From: Bremia lactucae | Lineage: Eukaryota; Oomycota; Peronosporomycetes; Peronosporales; Peronosporaceae | Direction of reading: 5' to 3' | NCBI RefSeq assembly: GCF_004359215.1 | Contig: NC_090616.1 | Location: 2,226,901 to 2,290,900, forward strand | Length of the DNA: 64,000 bases | Shown here: positions 9,201 to 19,879 of the stretch, piece after piece | How positions within the stretch are numbered: the first letter of the stretch is position 1 | Layout of the letters: each line of letters opens with the position of its first letter | Translations under genes and position numbers: made by a program | Notes under the pieces: generated by a model | What the model was told of the DNA's origin: nothing | Database searches by the model: none | Seen by the model: only the letters and a program-made list of their open reading frames with translations

Positions 9201-9942
9201 GTTTGCCTGTTTGGGCGCCACTTGCCGAAGGCGAAAAAGTTTCCTCCCGATGAAATGGTTCGAAAAGTCGCCAGCCGGATCCTGGCAAACATAATAAAAG
9301 CACAGCTGGTAGCGTGTGATAAATTAAAGCTGAAAACCCTACGACGTTTTCGCAACTTGTGGCCTGGAAGGTATACACTGTACTCGGTGACTGCAAGATA
9401 AACCCGTAAACGTGCGGGAGAGTGGGGTCCAATACGAGCCACTGTGGCCGATAGAAGTAGTACATGCCCAAACCCGCAGCCAATATGACGGCAAGAGGCA
9501 TTCCCGTGTGCAACAGGCGACGTGCAAAAAACGAATTGTGTCGAAAACGTGCATTCAGCCAATGACGCGGCACATGTGGCATTTTGCCTTGAAGGGCCAC
9601 ATTGGGATAGGCCACGTGAAAGGACCGTTTTTTGCTCGATAAGGACGAAGGTGGACGCCGACGCAAGTGTCCGGCATGAGATGTCCCCAATTGGTGAAGT
9701 GACACGTGCGAGCCGCGACTAAAGCGTGACGACGCAAACGACTTGGTATATCCGTGGCCTCCCAGCGGAAAGACTGGCAGGCGAAGGGGGTCGTCCACAT
9801 CCTTCTCTCGCGCACTGCCGTGTCCTCCAATAGACACGGAGAACTGTCGGCCCTCGCTGCTCAGTGTCTTGGCATCCAAGTCCGACAATCGTGGACGCAG
9901 TGGCGCCGTGGCACCCTGGGGAGTGGACATTCCTTCGTACAT
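6247..9942 (-). CDS. Membrane-anchored ankyrin-repeat protein with tandem TIR domains
   Basis: A single uninterrupted 1231-codon frame; an in-frame stop lies 6 codons upstream of the ATG, fixing the start region. The N-terminus (1-147) is basic and low-complexity. Hydrophobic segments at about 148-164, 200-220, 277-304 and 312-334 predict four membrane passes. An acidic loop (DLDDDEEDSG) lies between the second and third. About nine ankyrin repeats span 437-782; the clearest are RTPLHWAAIRG, RTALHWAA and DTALHLAVREGH. TIR1 starts at about 807 (DVMISYT) and has the SEWCMKEL motif, whose E882 aligns with the catalytic Glu of NAD-cleaving TIRs. TIR2 starts at about 1011 (RPFVFLSH); its aligned position is Q1085 in RDQLAF. 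Family knowledge: TIRs signal by self-association and often by NAD cleavage. Inference: a cytosol-facing ankyrin/TIR sensor or signalling protein. It is intronless and surrounded by repeats. Confidence 0.9.
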   Translation of the reverse strand: MYEGMSTPQGATAPLRPRLSDLDAKTLSSEGRQFSVSIGGHGSAREKDVDDPLRLPVFPLGGHGYTKSFASSRFSRGSHVSLHQLGTSHAGHLRRRPPSSLSSKKRSFHVAYPNVALQGKMPHVPRHWLNARFRHNSFFARRLLHTGMPLAVILAAGLGMYYFYRPQWLVLDPTLPHVYGFILQSPSTVYTFQATSCENVVGFSALIYHTLPAVLLLCLPGSGWRLFEPFHREETFSPSASGAQTGKREMPTGSGGMDLDDDEEDSGNLTKIKRRVVFQFCEIVAVQLILFQAVVVIFFFYMFFKGGVFACGIRAVQVFALISMIAFVGIFIELQQFARFREHVKMLLGAFHESDQTGDVRKRMMDPGVDQLMTQSNKALAVVRKRLYKATRQGNLREMCDILDYAEAAGLTTATHGFPRTTYAPSTLFLGLFAQSRKNPVHLAAYHGNIPALELLVARGFEVTVMDKFSRVRFSTGDLFWYFARYFVARPGGDSGGSEEESVASLFRSTLVTPLHCAVSTGQLDAVRWLLGHGASPHTLARSSYRCDRVPPLFLAEHPDVVRELLVHGADPLAVPDPGYLNTLTALQLAYLRGNYAVAHELEEWGGDVALTPFHSAAAENDVERVRHFLRKHTDVNCLGEMGYVGLNRRTPLHWAAIRGALQVVELLLEAHADVHFQDARGRTALHWAARLHRTDVVHALLTAGADVHLVDAEHMTPLLCAACGHDATRQVFSLLTAAGGDINAALPLTGDTALHLAVREGHEQSALAILATGGNLLKMNVEGLRPLDCTTSTRLLFEIKRAAGQRDVMISYTHSHAEFAQKVRNALEEANVTTWLDQMDPSGIGGGSVWREEIARGITNAAVVLCLLTEDYAQSEWCMKELALAKQVGTPIVAVSAENVAIGEELQVYLYTRQLIPFECAITQIRRNVVNVRQIEYEYDETKFQTQFRFLLDGVRDEIEKNREAIQRQNIAMHLPRNGRKQATTSTMVASTRSSGLFLQYDPNAMDAHRPFVFLSHGEKHLGFVQQLFRELTNAGIVCYGDRSIDGQDFESRIQAAQYAILQCSCFIVILSNQTMANELVRDQLAFAEDKKRPIFPIVINDLDLGLDKRYSLARNELFHFMGNGMSFKPSVQRLVQGLRHFYTERDELFDSARSGNLSSRIASVNTSFVSFTFEKNDDEEQILADGANAMETHCITGDELLLSSVTRNFESLSDIEEARLDLPSTHIRM

Positions 9943-12023
9943 GAACGTCCCGAAGTAACGTTAGCCAGTTTCTGTTGCGTTTGCCACACGTTGAAAGGCA
10001 CCTGCGAAGTTGGCCTTGGCAACTTGAGAAGACCTGTAGGGTTGTGCGTAAGTGTCAGAAGCACAAGATAAAAGAATTGGGGGCGATGCCAACGACGGAG
10101 GCAACAACTCGAGCGCGTTCACTGCGGTAAATAGCGAAATACCCTACGCTGGGGGCAGCTCCATCATCATACCCTACCCCTTGTTTGTGCTAAAAGAATA
10201 ATTTAAGCTTTAAAATCGCAACCTAATCCGCAATGGATATAATATACTTTACACAATGAATTTACATTTGAAAAACCACACACGAAAACATTCGCTTTCG
10301 CAGAAAGATTAGCCTTTTCAACGCAATGGTAAGAAACAAAATGCCTCTGTCGCTGTCGCTGACGTGCTTTACTAACCCTCGCACGCCAGGTGATCAATTG
10401 CTTTTTATATTCGTCGTAGAAACGTGGCGGAGTCCGGCTGCTATGATTGATGCCGTCGTCGTCACCAGGCGTCGATTATTTCATCAATTGACAAAACTGT
10501 AATAATGCACAGCGTCATTTCTTAATGTAGTAAAGCGAAAGTAATGGCAACGATTTAAATGTAATACCAAGTGCTGTGATAAGAGCCACTACTATATCAG
10601 TTGTTGCTAACCGAACATCTGAAATTGCCATGCCAATCGAGGATGAATCACGTATAAATAGCAGCAGGTTATTAAAATAGAAGTTTTTTTTTGTAAATAA
10701 ATGGGATAAATAAGACCTTTCGCGTATTCGCAAAGTCGGCACATCAGCCTCGAAGCTCCGTAAAATTCGACGACAACGAACAAAGCGAAATGTGCTTAGC
10801 CGCTTAGCTGGACCTCGTAACATCGCTTCACGATAAAAATTGCGGGGTCTTACAGCGAGTGTGATTTAAAAAAATTAAATCAAAAATATTGTAAATCGAG
10901 AATTATGTACTTTTTCGTCAGCTTGAAGCACAAAACCTCTGCTTCTATTTGCTTGTTAAATGTTTTCCTTAAAAATTCTCCCCAGAAAAATTTCGAACGA
11001 ATACGCTTTTTCCGTAAATTTGATTTAAAGCTGCAAAATGGCGCCAGTGATTTCGATTACAGCAACACGTAAATCTTCCCCTTTAATGCCTCGATAAGGA
11101 ATTAGCATGCCGTCATTCCTCTCCAAAAAAATTCTTGCACGAGGCAGTCGGCAACGTGTATTTGCTGCGTATTCGATGAATTGTTAATCTTTTCAGAATA
11201 CGCTATTCCCACCATCTCCATGCCAAGAATACATTTAAATAAACGAAATCATCCTATTTTGGCCTACGGCAATCGTTGTGGCAATTTAAATGATGCTGAG
11301 CTCGTTGATGCTCTAAGTCTTTCCAGACTTTAAATTTGTTCGGTATAGTAGTTGTTACAGTGATTTTCTCGAAATCGTTCGACTTTTGTCAAAACAGGTG
11401 TAAAAAAGCCCGTTACTTTTATAAGAATTAATCAGACGCTCGCAGTACTAATAATCTTGACTATTTTTTGCGATTAAAAGGATCAAAAGAAGTTGGACGG
11501 GCTATAATTAGCTTAAGCATGCGTACCATGCCTTTGCCAATGCAGTATTTGATGCATGGTTTTCTAACACGACGTCGCAATGGTTAGACTTAAGTTATAA
11601 AATTATCTCTGCAAATGCTTTCGAGAAGATTAACTTATAGAAACGGTTATTGAGGAATTTTCATGTTTGGTCATGGGCTGGAAAAGGACCTTAAGTATTA
11701 GATGATACATACGCCAACTGAAAAGTGAACAAGTTATATTCATATAATTACAACAACAAGTCACTAATGATCACCACGCATGTTTCCAAAGTATGATAGA
11801 TTTACTCTTCTGATTTAATATTTTTAACAATTGATCTGGTAACTTTTAAGATCCAATTTCACGACCGCTACACCAAAAGCTTAGTGTTTTTTTGGCAAAC
11901 TTGAGTTGGTTTTCAGCCACATCACCGAATTCGCGACGGCCCTCAATTGAAATTCCAAAAGACTGTACAAAGTAGTTAATTCTATAAAAAAGTAAGATTA
12001 TCATAAACATATTATAACAGATA
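9943..12023. other. Non-coding spacer upstream of the ANK-TIR gene
   Basis: About 2 kb with no convincing gene on either strand. It should contain the promoter of the divergent ANK-TIR gene in its first few hundred bases. I found no clear TCATTYY initiator close to the start codon. One short reverse ORF (10515-10823) contains RILR but has no signal peptide. Confidence 0.5.
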
Positions 12024-12479
12024 TGTAACGGGGTGCATCGTTACATATAATTGACACTTAAAGGTTGTTAATTAATATATTATCGAAAAGGTAGATAATA
12101 TTTGGAGGATATTACTTTAAATAGTAATGTTCAGAATTCTTATTCATAAATAGGTATAGACCATTATATCTATTTATTCCGCAGACTAAGCAGCTGTAGG
12201 AGTAATCAAAGAGAGAGTTACAGATAAGATAGAGATAAGAATTCAGTTACATGTTGAGTACTAGACTATAATTAAGTTAGCATTTACAAAGATAGAAAGA
12301 GAGACACTTAATTATATTAATACAGTTTTCATTTAATCCTCTTTAAGCTAGTTACCATAAAGAGAAGTCTTCCTCTGCACGCACTAGTGTACGTGAAATA
12401 ACGTAGAGCACCACTCGCAACTGAGGCAGTGCGAAGTGGGCTTGTACTGAAGCAGTACAAGTCGTAGTGCCGCGTTACA
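12024..12479 (+). repeat. Family A LTR, forward
   Basis: TGTAACGGGGTGCATCG to CGCGTTACA, 456 bp. It contains the perfect palindrome CTTGTACTG-AAG-CAGTACAAG close to its 3' end and is followed at 12487 by TGGTAGCACTTTGTAG, a putative primer-binding site. Confidence 0.92.
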
Positions 12480-12534
12480 CTACGACTGGTAGCACTTTGT
12501 AGTCCGTCCAAGGACCACATTTCCCACATCTAAC

Positions 12535-13205
12535 ATGGACATGTTAGATGATAGTGGGAATACGCATCACGTTTCTCCTGAAAGCTACTCCTTTCTAAGT
12601 GATATAGAAAGGAGTGCGGTTGAACGAATGAGTTCGACCGTAGGAAACGATGCAATCCTGGCATTACTGTCCAACTTAGACAGAGATGCCCTCCATTCAA
12701 GTAGCGCCAAGTTCATACAACATGAACTTGACGAGATGAAGGAAAAAGTAGCCTTGCTGAATCAGCAAGGCTCTCAACAGGCAGAACTGTTGAGGATACA
12801 ACAGGTACAGACCCCTGTACCTGGGTTGACGCAAACGCGTCGTCCCGAAACTTTACAGATTGACATCTATAAGTATAGGGGAGTCGAATAAGACTCCCTC
12901 TTAAAATGGTTTGTCGAATTAGACGATGCCATAAGGGCACGTCACATTATCGACGAGCAAATGCAAATCGCATTCGCTCAATCAAATCTGGCGGGTCGTG
13001 CCAAAACTTGGGCATTGGGCCTTAAGTTGCGCGACCCATACGTCTTTGGGTCGCTAGAGGTTTTTAAAACCCGACTCAAACAGACGTTTGAACCACCAAG
13101 GGCTGAGTTCAGAGCTCGAACAGAGCTTCTGAAACTCAAGCAAGGCAAGCGTGATGTGCACGCATATGCCCAGCACATACGACTCTTAGCGAGTTGTATT
13201 TTATG
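12535..13205 (+). pseudogene. Family A gag, longest copy, one nonsense codon
   Basis: Gag runs from ATGGACATGTTAGATG. It is open to a TAA at about 12889, where the other copies have GAA (GVEEDS), and continues in the same frame from 12961 to 13205 (AFAQSNLAGRAKTWALGL, TRLKQTFEPPRAEFRARTEL, KQGKRDVHAYAQH, LASCI). This is the retrotransposon capsid-like gag domain. It stops mid-gag at 13205, where a family B LTR fragment is fused. No CCHC knuckle remains here; that part is preserved in the copy at 24686-25245. Confidence 0.88.
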
Positions 13206-13596
13206 ATACGCTCGCAATACATATTAGATCAAATCTATAGTTGACATTTAAGATTGGTTACAATAGGTTTTATATTCAATACGATTAAAAAAACAGTCTG
13301 AAAACTACTTCTCAGATCACAAGTGCGCACGTGGAGCCGGATTGCCACTCCTGTGACGTCACTTATACTAAGGGTTCTAGTAAGTTGGGTGAGGTCACTA
13401 AGGTACCGTACAGTACCTGAGAGAATACAATTAACCACTTACTCACTGTAATCTGAAGCTGTGTGCTACAAGTGCGTGGCAGCTCTAAGTAGCACCCATC
13501 TATACTTGGTAGCACTAGTAGTCCTTCCCATGACCCGTCGCTCTGAGCGTGTACGCGAGGGTAAGCCTTAATTGCGATTGCGCTCATTCATATTAT
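13206..13596 (+). repeat. Family B LTR 3' part with primer site and leader
   Basis: It begins at GATACGCTCGCAATACAT, a point about 220 bp into the family B LTR, and continues to the LTR end at about 13504. TGGTAGCACTAGTAGTCC (13507) and the family B leader follow. The first part of the LTR is missing and family A gag lies directly upstream. The family B gag start is also missing. Confidence 0.8.
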
Positions 13597-13783
13597 TTGC
13601 GCGCTTCCAGCGCTGACTGGATCGCGGAGAAAGTAGATATAATGGTATATATCTACCAATGGATAAGCCTTTAGAATATTACCATGTAAAGTAATATTCT
13701 CCAAATACTTTTTACATTTTTAGATAATATATTAATTAATAACCTTTAAGTGTGTATTTTAAGTAACGATACACCCCGTTACA
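13597..13783 (-). repeat. Family A LTR, reverse strand, 5' part only
   Basis: It runs from TGCGCGCTTCCAGCGCTGAC to CCCCGTTACA and matches the first ~190 bp of the family A LTR variant with the GCGCTGACTGGA block, also seen at about 2180 and 52160. Confidence 0.8.
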
Positions 13784-14689
13784 ACTAGCTTTTAGCCGTG
13801 GAGCAATTCGGTGTGGCGCAGCTCATCGAAGACGACGTCGCTCGCCATGTTGCATCTGCGCGATAAGGCGTCAGAGTTGGATTACTGGATTTTAAAAGTT
13901 GCTTAATGGCTCTAACTCAATACATCTATGGTTTTCTAATTTAGGTATCGCTACGGTTTTGGATAATCGGAAACATAAAGCGCGACACCCGATTCTATGA
14001 CACCGAGACAAATGTCCTTGTGGCTGTAAATTCTTGTAGTCACGATAAATACGGAGGGTAAGATAAAGAGTAGTAAAGATTTACTGAGTAGCTGTTCACG
14101 TGTATACGTACATTCACATAAGCTTCCGGTTACATATGTCAAGGTGGTACAATCATGTTTCTTTTGTATGATACGCTACTTATGTGATAGATCATATTTG
14201 ATCGCTTTTTTGTAACATTAAATATGACACTTCTTTGGTCGACCTAATTTGAACCAAAAGAGGAAATCAAGCGGAAGGAGTTCGAGAGTACCGAGGACTT
14301 TGAGACGCCCGAGATAGAGGGGACGTTCCAGCCGTACCCTTGGCTCACGGAACATCCTTTGGACCTCACGGTAGCATGCAAACGCGTTATATTTAAACTA
14401 AGGCTAATTATAGCGCTGCTGCTGGGTTTGAAAGCGACAACGGCTTTCACGACAAGGCATGGCTACTATTTTCACTTCAACATGTACCGATTGTGCTTAA
14501 AAGTTGTGTTTGTGCATGTAATAGAGCTCGATGGAACCAGGCGAGGAAGAGTTGCCAGTCACACAAGCCTATGAAGCCTTTATGGGCAAATAATACAGTG
14601 CGTACAGGTGTCTTTCGTTCCTAAAGGATACATTTTAACCAAAATGCTCATATTTTCGATCTATCAAAAGCAGTAAGAATACAATCTTG
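13784..14689. other. Spacer, no gene recognised
   Basis: The stretch contains an open frame at 14359-14574 without recognisable domains and a short scrap similar to the LTR B GATACGCT region near 14167. Nothing else can be supported. Confidence 0.45.
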
Positions 14690-15440
14690 GAGTCCCCACT
14701 CGCTCGTTTTACACGGCTTTCGATCGAAATCAAAAAGAGCTTGAGACGGATCTGACGTTACTAGCGACGGATTCCGAGCATAAGAAGCAAATATTAATAG
14801 TCGATGCAGGTCAAGAGGCTGAACTGACTGAAGTGATGCAGAGTCTGCACACTTTACAGCTTAATTTATGAGCACATAGAGCAAAAGAAAGTGGTCCAGC
14901 CATTTTTAGGCAGCACTACTCACACAACAACACCAATACGGCGCTGACTTTGCCAAAGGATTTAACTGCCAAGTTTTTAAAGCAAATAGATGTGCTCAAA
15001 CGTCAGAAAGAAGAACCACAGGCTGCTCTTCTGTCAGTCAATACCCGATTAAACGTCTACTGTCGCACAGATGGAACAGCGTGTGGCTTTATTGAGTGAG
15101 AAGAATCTCGATGCTGTAAAGACACGCACGACAGCGCTGATTCATGAGTTTACACTGCTATGCAAACTCAAACAATTACTAAGTGCCCACAATGCGCTAA
15201 ACTCACAACTGACCGCGAACAGATTCAAAAGATTTTACGATCACCTCAATCGCTTTGACGCCCATTGCAGCGTCCGTGCCTACGATTGTCGACCGTTTTG
15301 TGACGCTTCGGACGGTTCATGACGAGACCCTTGACGTCATAATGTGTGTAGACAAGCTCGAGCAAACAAAAGCATTCATTCGTGAGCTACTGAGTTCAGA
15401 GAATGCCTTGCTTGCTAATGTAAGTGACGCCGACTTGTTG
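14690..15440 (+). pseudogene. Decayed coiled-coil protein gene, family not recognised
   Basis: Helical, charged peptide stretches occur in shifting frames: FDRNQKELETDLTLLATDSE, AELTEVMQSLHTLQLNL, LPKDLTAKFLKQIDVLKRQK, then QRVALLSEKNLDAVKTRTTA. Several stops and frame changes separate them. The pattern suggests a former host gene encoding a coiled coil; it is not a known retroelement protein as far as I can tell. It is cut on the right by a reversed family B LTR at 15441. The family assignment stays open. Confidence 0.4.
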
Positions 15441-15745
15441 TGTAGGCGGGCACGTCGTATGCGGTCACGCTCTACTTAGACACACACCCCAGCACAGCGA
15501 GGAAGCGGTTCAACTAACTTCTCTTGCGTGTAGTGAGGTAGTTGTGGTGGGCGCGTTAGCGACCTCACCCGACGCACTAAGTACTTTGGTTAAGTGTCGT
15601 CACGAGAGCGGTAATAAGGCTGCTCGTGCGCACTCACCAAGTAGGAAGTAGATTTCAAACTGATTTATATTTAATCGAATTAAAAATATAAATACCTGTT
15701 TTTGCCAATTAAACTGTCATCTCTATAGATAACACTTAATATGTA
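15441..15745 (-). repeat. Family B LTR, reverse strand, 3' part
   Basis: It starts TGTAGGCGGGCACGTCGTAT (LTR 3' end reversed) and shows the CGGGTGAGGTCGCTAACGCG and AATATAAATCAGTTTGA-type blocks. It ends at about 15745 at AATATGTATTG, next to the LTR B GATACGCTCGCAATACAT site, and is then replaced by family D sequence. Confidence 0.8.
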
Positions 15746-17015
15746 TTGTAGTGCCCCACGTCCAGTACCGAAAGGTACTGAACGTTATTTTGGACCGAAT
15801 GCTAAAAAGGGCTACGGTCGGAGTCAGTAGGGGCGCAACGCCCTACTGATCCAGCAACCTCAAGATAATTTGCAAATCTCTCAACTAAAGTTGCTCCAGA
15901 CACACAATCATTATGTGTCTCTGCACGTAATGATGATGTATTACTCATCACCTTGAAGTTAAAAGTGACAAACGAGCCCTAGTGGACTGCGGACCGTCGA
16001 ATAACTCAATTCGTCGCCAGTCACTAGAAGGTCGTACGCTCAAATATGTTGAGCGCGATATCCCTCCAACGAGGATGACGGTGCGTCCAGCGACAGGCGT
16101 ATCGATAACAGTGATGAAACGCGTAGTGAAATGTCACTACACGTTAAGAGACTTACAGTATGATGATGATTTCATCGTACTGGATTTGGATGACAAATTT
16201 GATGTCATCCTTGGTTTACCTTGGCTCAGAAAATACGAGCCAAGGATTAGCTAGCAGCATCGATCCGTAAAGATGCCTGCCACGTGTTCATCAGATGGCC
16301 ATCTGATGAACGTCTTGGAGCGTCCACAGGTGTGTGGGTGTACTACGAGTGAGCGCGATGTCTTCACTTGTGGTGTACGGTCGTTCGTACGACTGCACAA
16401 GATCACAGTGTGATTGCTAACCACTCTGTGGAGTCAGTTGCCGGTGGCTGTGCATATGCAAAGGCAGCGTTTAAGGTCCACCACTCGAATAAGATAAGTG
16501 GATTGAGACATGAATGTGCACATAGCGGGCGAAATTCAAGGGAAGTGCCGATGTGTCCAAAAGGGACAACACGATGATCCTAGGTCGAGTAGAGACTCAA
16601 CCGTAGAGGATCCGACTGTGATAGTGCAATCACAATCGGAAGACGTTTAGGGAGTATTTGTCACGTACTTGAGGAGAATTCTCCTCAAATAGTTAATGCC
16701 GAAGTGACTAGACTTCAGCATCTCGAGGGATCAATTTTTCGACAGCCTGTGGATAAATCCCAGGAGAAACCGAGAGAATTGAATGCCTTGGTTTCTCCAC
16801 ATAGCTCTCCGACCTTCTGTGTGCGGATACTGATCGCATTCAATTAGCTGATTGCTGCAACGGTACCAGCTCAAACGCCGATACCTAGAAAAGATGTGAT
16901 CATAAATAGTATGTCTTAGAGGATCATCTTTTCGTTAATAGATCTGATGGATGATTTATATCAGATGCTTATGCGTGAACGCGACATCCCGTACCTTATT
17001 TTTTTTGGGGGGGGG
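15746..17015 (+). mobile_element. Family D gypsy fragment: protease and reverse transcriptase
   Basis: A retropepsin-like segment is at about 15970-16254: ALVDCGPSNNS replaces the usual D-S/T-G-A core, followed by ERDIPPTRMTVRPATG and DVILGLPWL. RT remnants follow at 16770-16990 (SDFCVR, VPAQTPIPRKDVI, YQMLMRERDIPY) with stops. The fragment ends at a T8-G9 run at about 17000, where an inverted copy of the same family begins. It is non-functional. Confidence 0.75.
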
Positions 17016-19003
17016 TACTACCCAACTGCCTCGAGCTGTGTTCGTGCAACCACAGCAAGATCCATTACGATCGACTCTAGTCGATCTAGATTCTTACATT
17101 GTCTCATAGAGACATCTGTTTAAACTTCCTAGGATGTAACTCGATAAGCAAGAATATTGTTTCGATCCTCCTGACTAATTCGAGTGGTCGACCTTTAACG
17201 CTGCATGTGCTTGTGCATAGCTGTCGGCATTTAACTTCACGATTTGATAGGTTGTCCCACTGAGGTCTTGTGCCACAAGTAGGGCCATCGCTCTCACTCG
17301 TAGTGCATATACACTTATGTTTGCCCCGAGAACGTTAGTTAAATGGTCACCAGATGAATAAGAGACACGCATCGTAACAGGTCGATGCTCTCAATTTATT
17401 TATGGCTCGTACATTATGAGCCATGGCATTCATAGGATGGCATCAAACGTTGTCGAGAAATCCAGTACGATGAAACAAAATCTTATAAATGCAAGAAGAT
17501 AATCATATTATTTACCTTCTATCTTTCAATAGATTCCAACTATAAGTTTTCTGATGGTTACGGGTGCGCTTGTTGCAAGTCGCTCTGTCATTTTCGTAAG
17601 AGATATAGACCTCACCCAAGCGATTGGAGTCAGTCGACGCACCACGTCGATTAGGGCGCTGAAAGACATATTCTTTGTCGCTTGGATTTGCAAAGTAATG
17701 AGGGTAAACTCATTACCACGTGCAGTAGAACACAGTGACTGTGTGTTGGGAGCAACTTCCGTTGAGAGGCCTACAAATTCTTCAGACGTTGCTAATTCCG
17801 CCGAATTCCTTACCCCTCAAGAACCCCGACAGCTTTTACGATCCGCCTAGCTCTTGCGACTTCGCAACAGCGTCTGAACCGTGTCATTCGCCTTTCTTAG
17901 CGAGATATTAACCCATTCGCTTTGAGTTTTCGACATTAGGCGTTAGGAACTACACTCGTAGGCGTAGTGCATTGACTTCTGGCAGCCGTTGCATCTATGC
18001 AGTTGCTTACAAGTAGAAATCGTGGATTTTCGCTCGAAATATAACAAGGCCTATCGGTTTGAATTCTTTGATTTTGTTCCTCTCGGAGAAAAATTAGGAA
18101 CCCAAGGTGATAAAATTCTGCTTTAGGCGAACGCTCTCCTATTCCACTATAGGATTCGTTTGTTCTAGCGTCTTCGAGCCAGGACAGGTAGGTCTTGACG
18201 GGACCATCTGCGAAACCCTTAATGAGAGCAGTAACCTGTGCTGTTCATCAATTGTCTCGTACAAGATACAAATTACAAGATATCGTATGTGCTGGGCGTT
18301 GTTCTTAATTTTAATGTATATTCTGCTTTAAATTTAGGAGCTCTGTTCGAGCCCTGAATTCGACACGAGGCGGCTCTGAAGCGAGCTTAAAGTTTCTAAA
18401 GGCCCAAACACATATGTGGTGGTGAAGCTTGAGACATAATGCTCAAGGTTTGGCACGCCCTTGGACATGCAAGCTTCACTTTCATCGCATAATCGTCAAT
18501 GCGACAAGCTTCGATGGCATTGCCAAGTTCGAGAAACCGTCACAATAGGAGTCACTATCGACTGTCTTGAACTACAAGATGTATATCGTTAAGTGTTCGG
18601 ACCGTCGCGCATGCGTCGGAGCGACAGCAGCTTGTGGTTGCCACTGTTTTAAGAGTTTCAGCTGTTTAGCACCTTGTTCTCTCAATAGCTCTTCTTGTTT
18701 TGAGCATTGCTGGTAAAGCAAGATTATAATTTCCCGGGATGCGTCAAGTTCATGTTGCATCAACTTGGGAATACCTGCATATTGACTGGTCCATTCAAAA
18801 TCAGACGGCATTCCATTGTAGGTGGCCTACCTACCGTAAAATCATATTTTAGCCGCTATTCTGTCGGAGCCACTCAAATGAGTAGCCCATCATGCGTAGT
18901 GTGGAAGCCTTCACGCGAGGCCTGAAAGCATTTTTTTTATCAAATATCTTCATGCTGGATGGGACGTACGTGGTCGTTAGACGGACCGCAAAATGCTACC
19001 AGG
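17016..19003 (-). mobile_element. Family D gypsy fragment, reverse: RT spacer, protease, gag
   Basis: It parallels the reverse element at 55100-57100. The PR-RT spacer region lies at 17030-17450 and the protease remnant at about 17460-17680. Degenerate gag is at about 18090-18560 (a decayed FEPPRAEFRARTEL core) and a gag N-terminal piece at 18811-18572 (LMQHELDASREI, LLYQQCSKQEELLREQ). A primer-binding motif (reverse CCTGGTAGCA) is at 18994-19003. It faces the forward fragment 15746-17015 tail to tail. Many stops are present. Confidence 0.65.
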
Positions 19004-19480
19004 TGTAACGTGGCACATTTTGCTTGTATTCCGTCTGTAGAAGCTAACTTAATCTGATGAAAGTGTAGGCAAAGCACCTCCGAATACATCACGTGCACGA
19101 CCTGGAAAAGAAGTTAAAACGCTTAGCAGCTGCTAAGCGTGGCGAAGTAACAATTACCAAGGATTGATGAGTATTAGGAAAAAATGTAATCCTTATAAGT
19201 CCTACACTCTAATACCTTCTAGTTCTGGCTTTATAATATTACTATAGAATTCTATATTTAACTCATGGCTTATCGAACATTCGCGCGTCTAGCAAGGATC
19301 GGTGAAGTTGATATAGTGGCCTATATCGACCAATTAACAGAACTGTCCTGTTGCTGCTACAATATTATCATGTGTGGCAATATTGACTATATTATCTGTG
19401 AAATATTATTTCATATTATGCCTCAGAAACGTAATATTAATTATGTAGCGGGCCTATTAGCACTCATCTTCACCTGATTC
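19004..19480 (-). repeat. Probable family D LTR, reverse strand
   Basis: TGTAACGTGGCAC starts directly after the primer-binding motif, as expected for the LTR boundary of the gag fragment to its left. The right limit is uncertain because the canonical CGTTACA end is not clear. Confidence 0.5.
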
Positions 19481-19879
19481 TAAGAAACACTAAGCTGTGC
19501 GACTGATACAACCGCAAACACCACCATTACCACAAAATAAAGGAAACGTTTACCTTTTAGCTGGGGGATCTTCCACATGTGTGCCAGGTGGTGGTCGAAG
19601 TTGCGTAATCGAGAAATTATCTCGAGCAATTCAGATCCTAGGCTTTAAGCTCATGGTCATGTCTATTGCTCCATTTTTTTCAAGGAACTGAAGAACTATC
19701 TCGAGCAATTGAAGCCTTAAGCTTCAAATGTCAACTGCTTCGTCATCTTTATAATGACAATTAGACTCAGTACATCACTAACCAGCCTGTTGAATCGATA
19801 CCGGCGCACCACACACGTCTTTTCATCCCAACACCCTACTTTGCCTTATGTGGTCTAAGCTGGGCGCTGACTGCATACA

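Noticed and set aside
7018..9958. Many forward ORFs of 60-105 codons inside the ANK-TIR gene
   Set aside because: They lie opposite a long conserved-domain ORF and have no domains of their own; they are reading-frame shadows.
10515..10823. Reverse ORF with RILRSFEAD, resembling an RXLR effector motif
   Set aside because: There is no signal peptide upstream of the motif, the N-terminus is basic, and the hydrophobic part lies at the C-terminal side. A chance RxLR match in a 102-codon ORF is likely.
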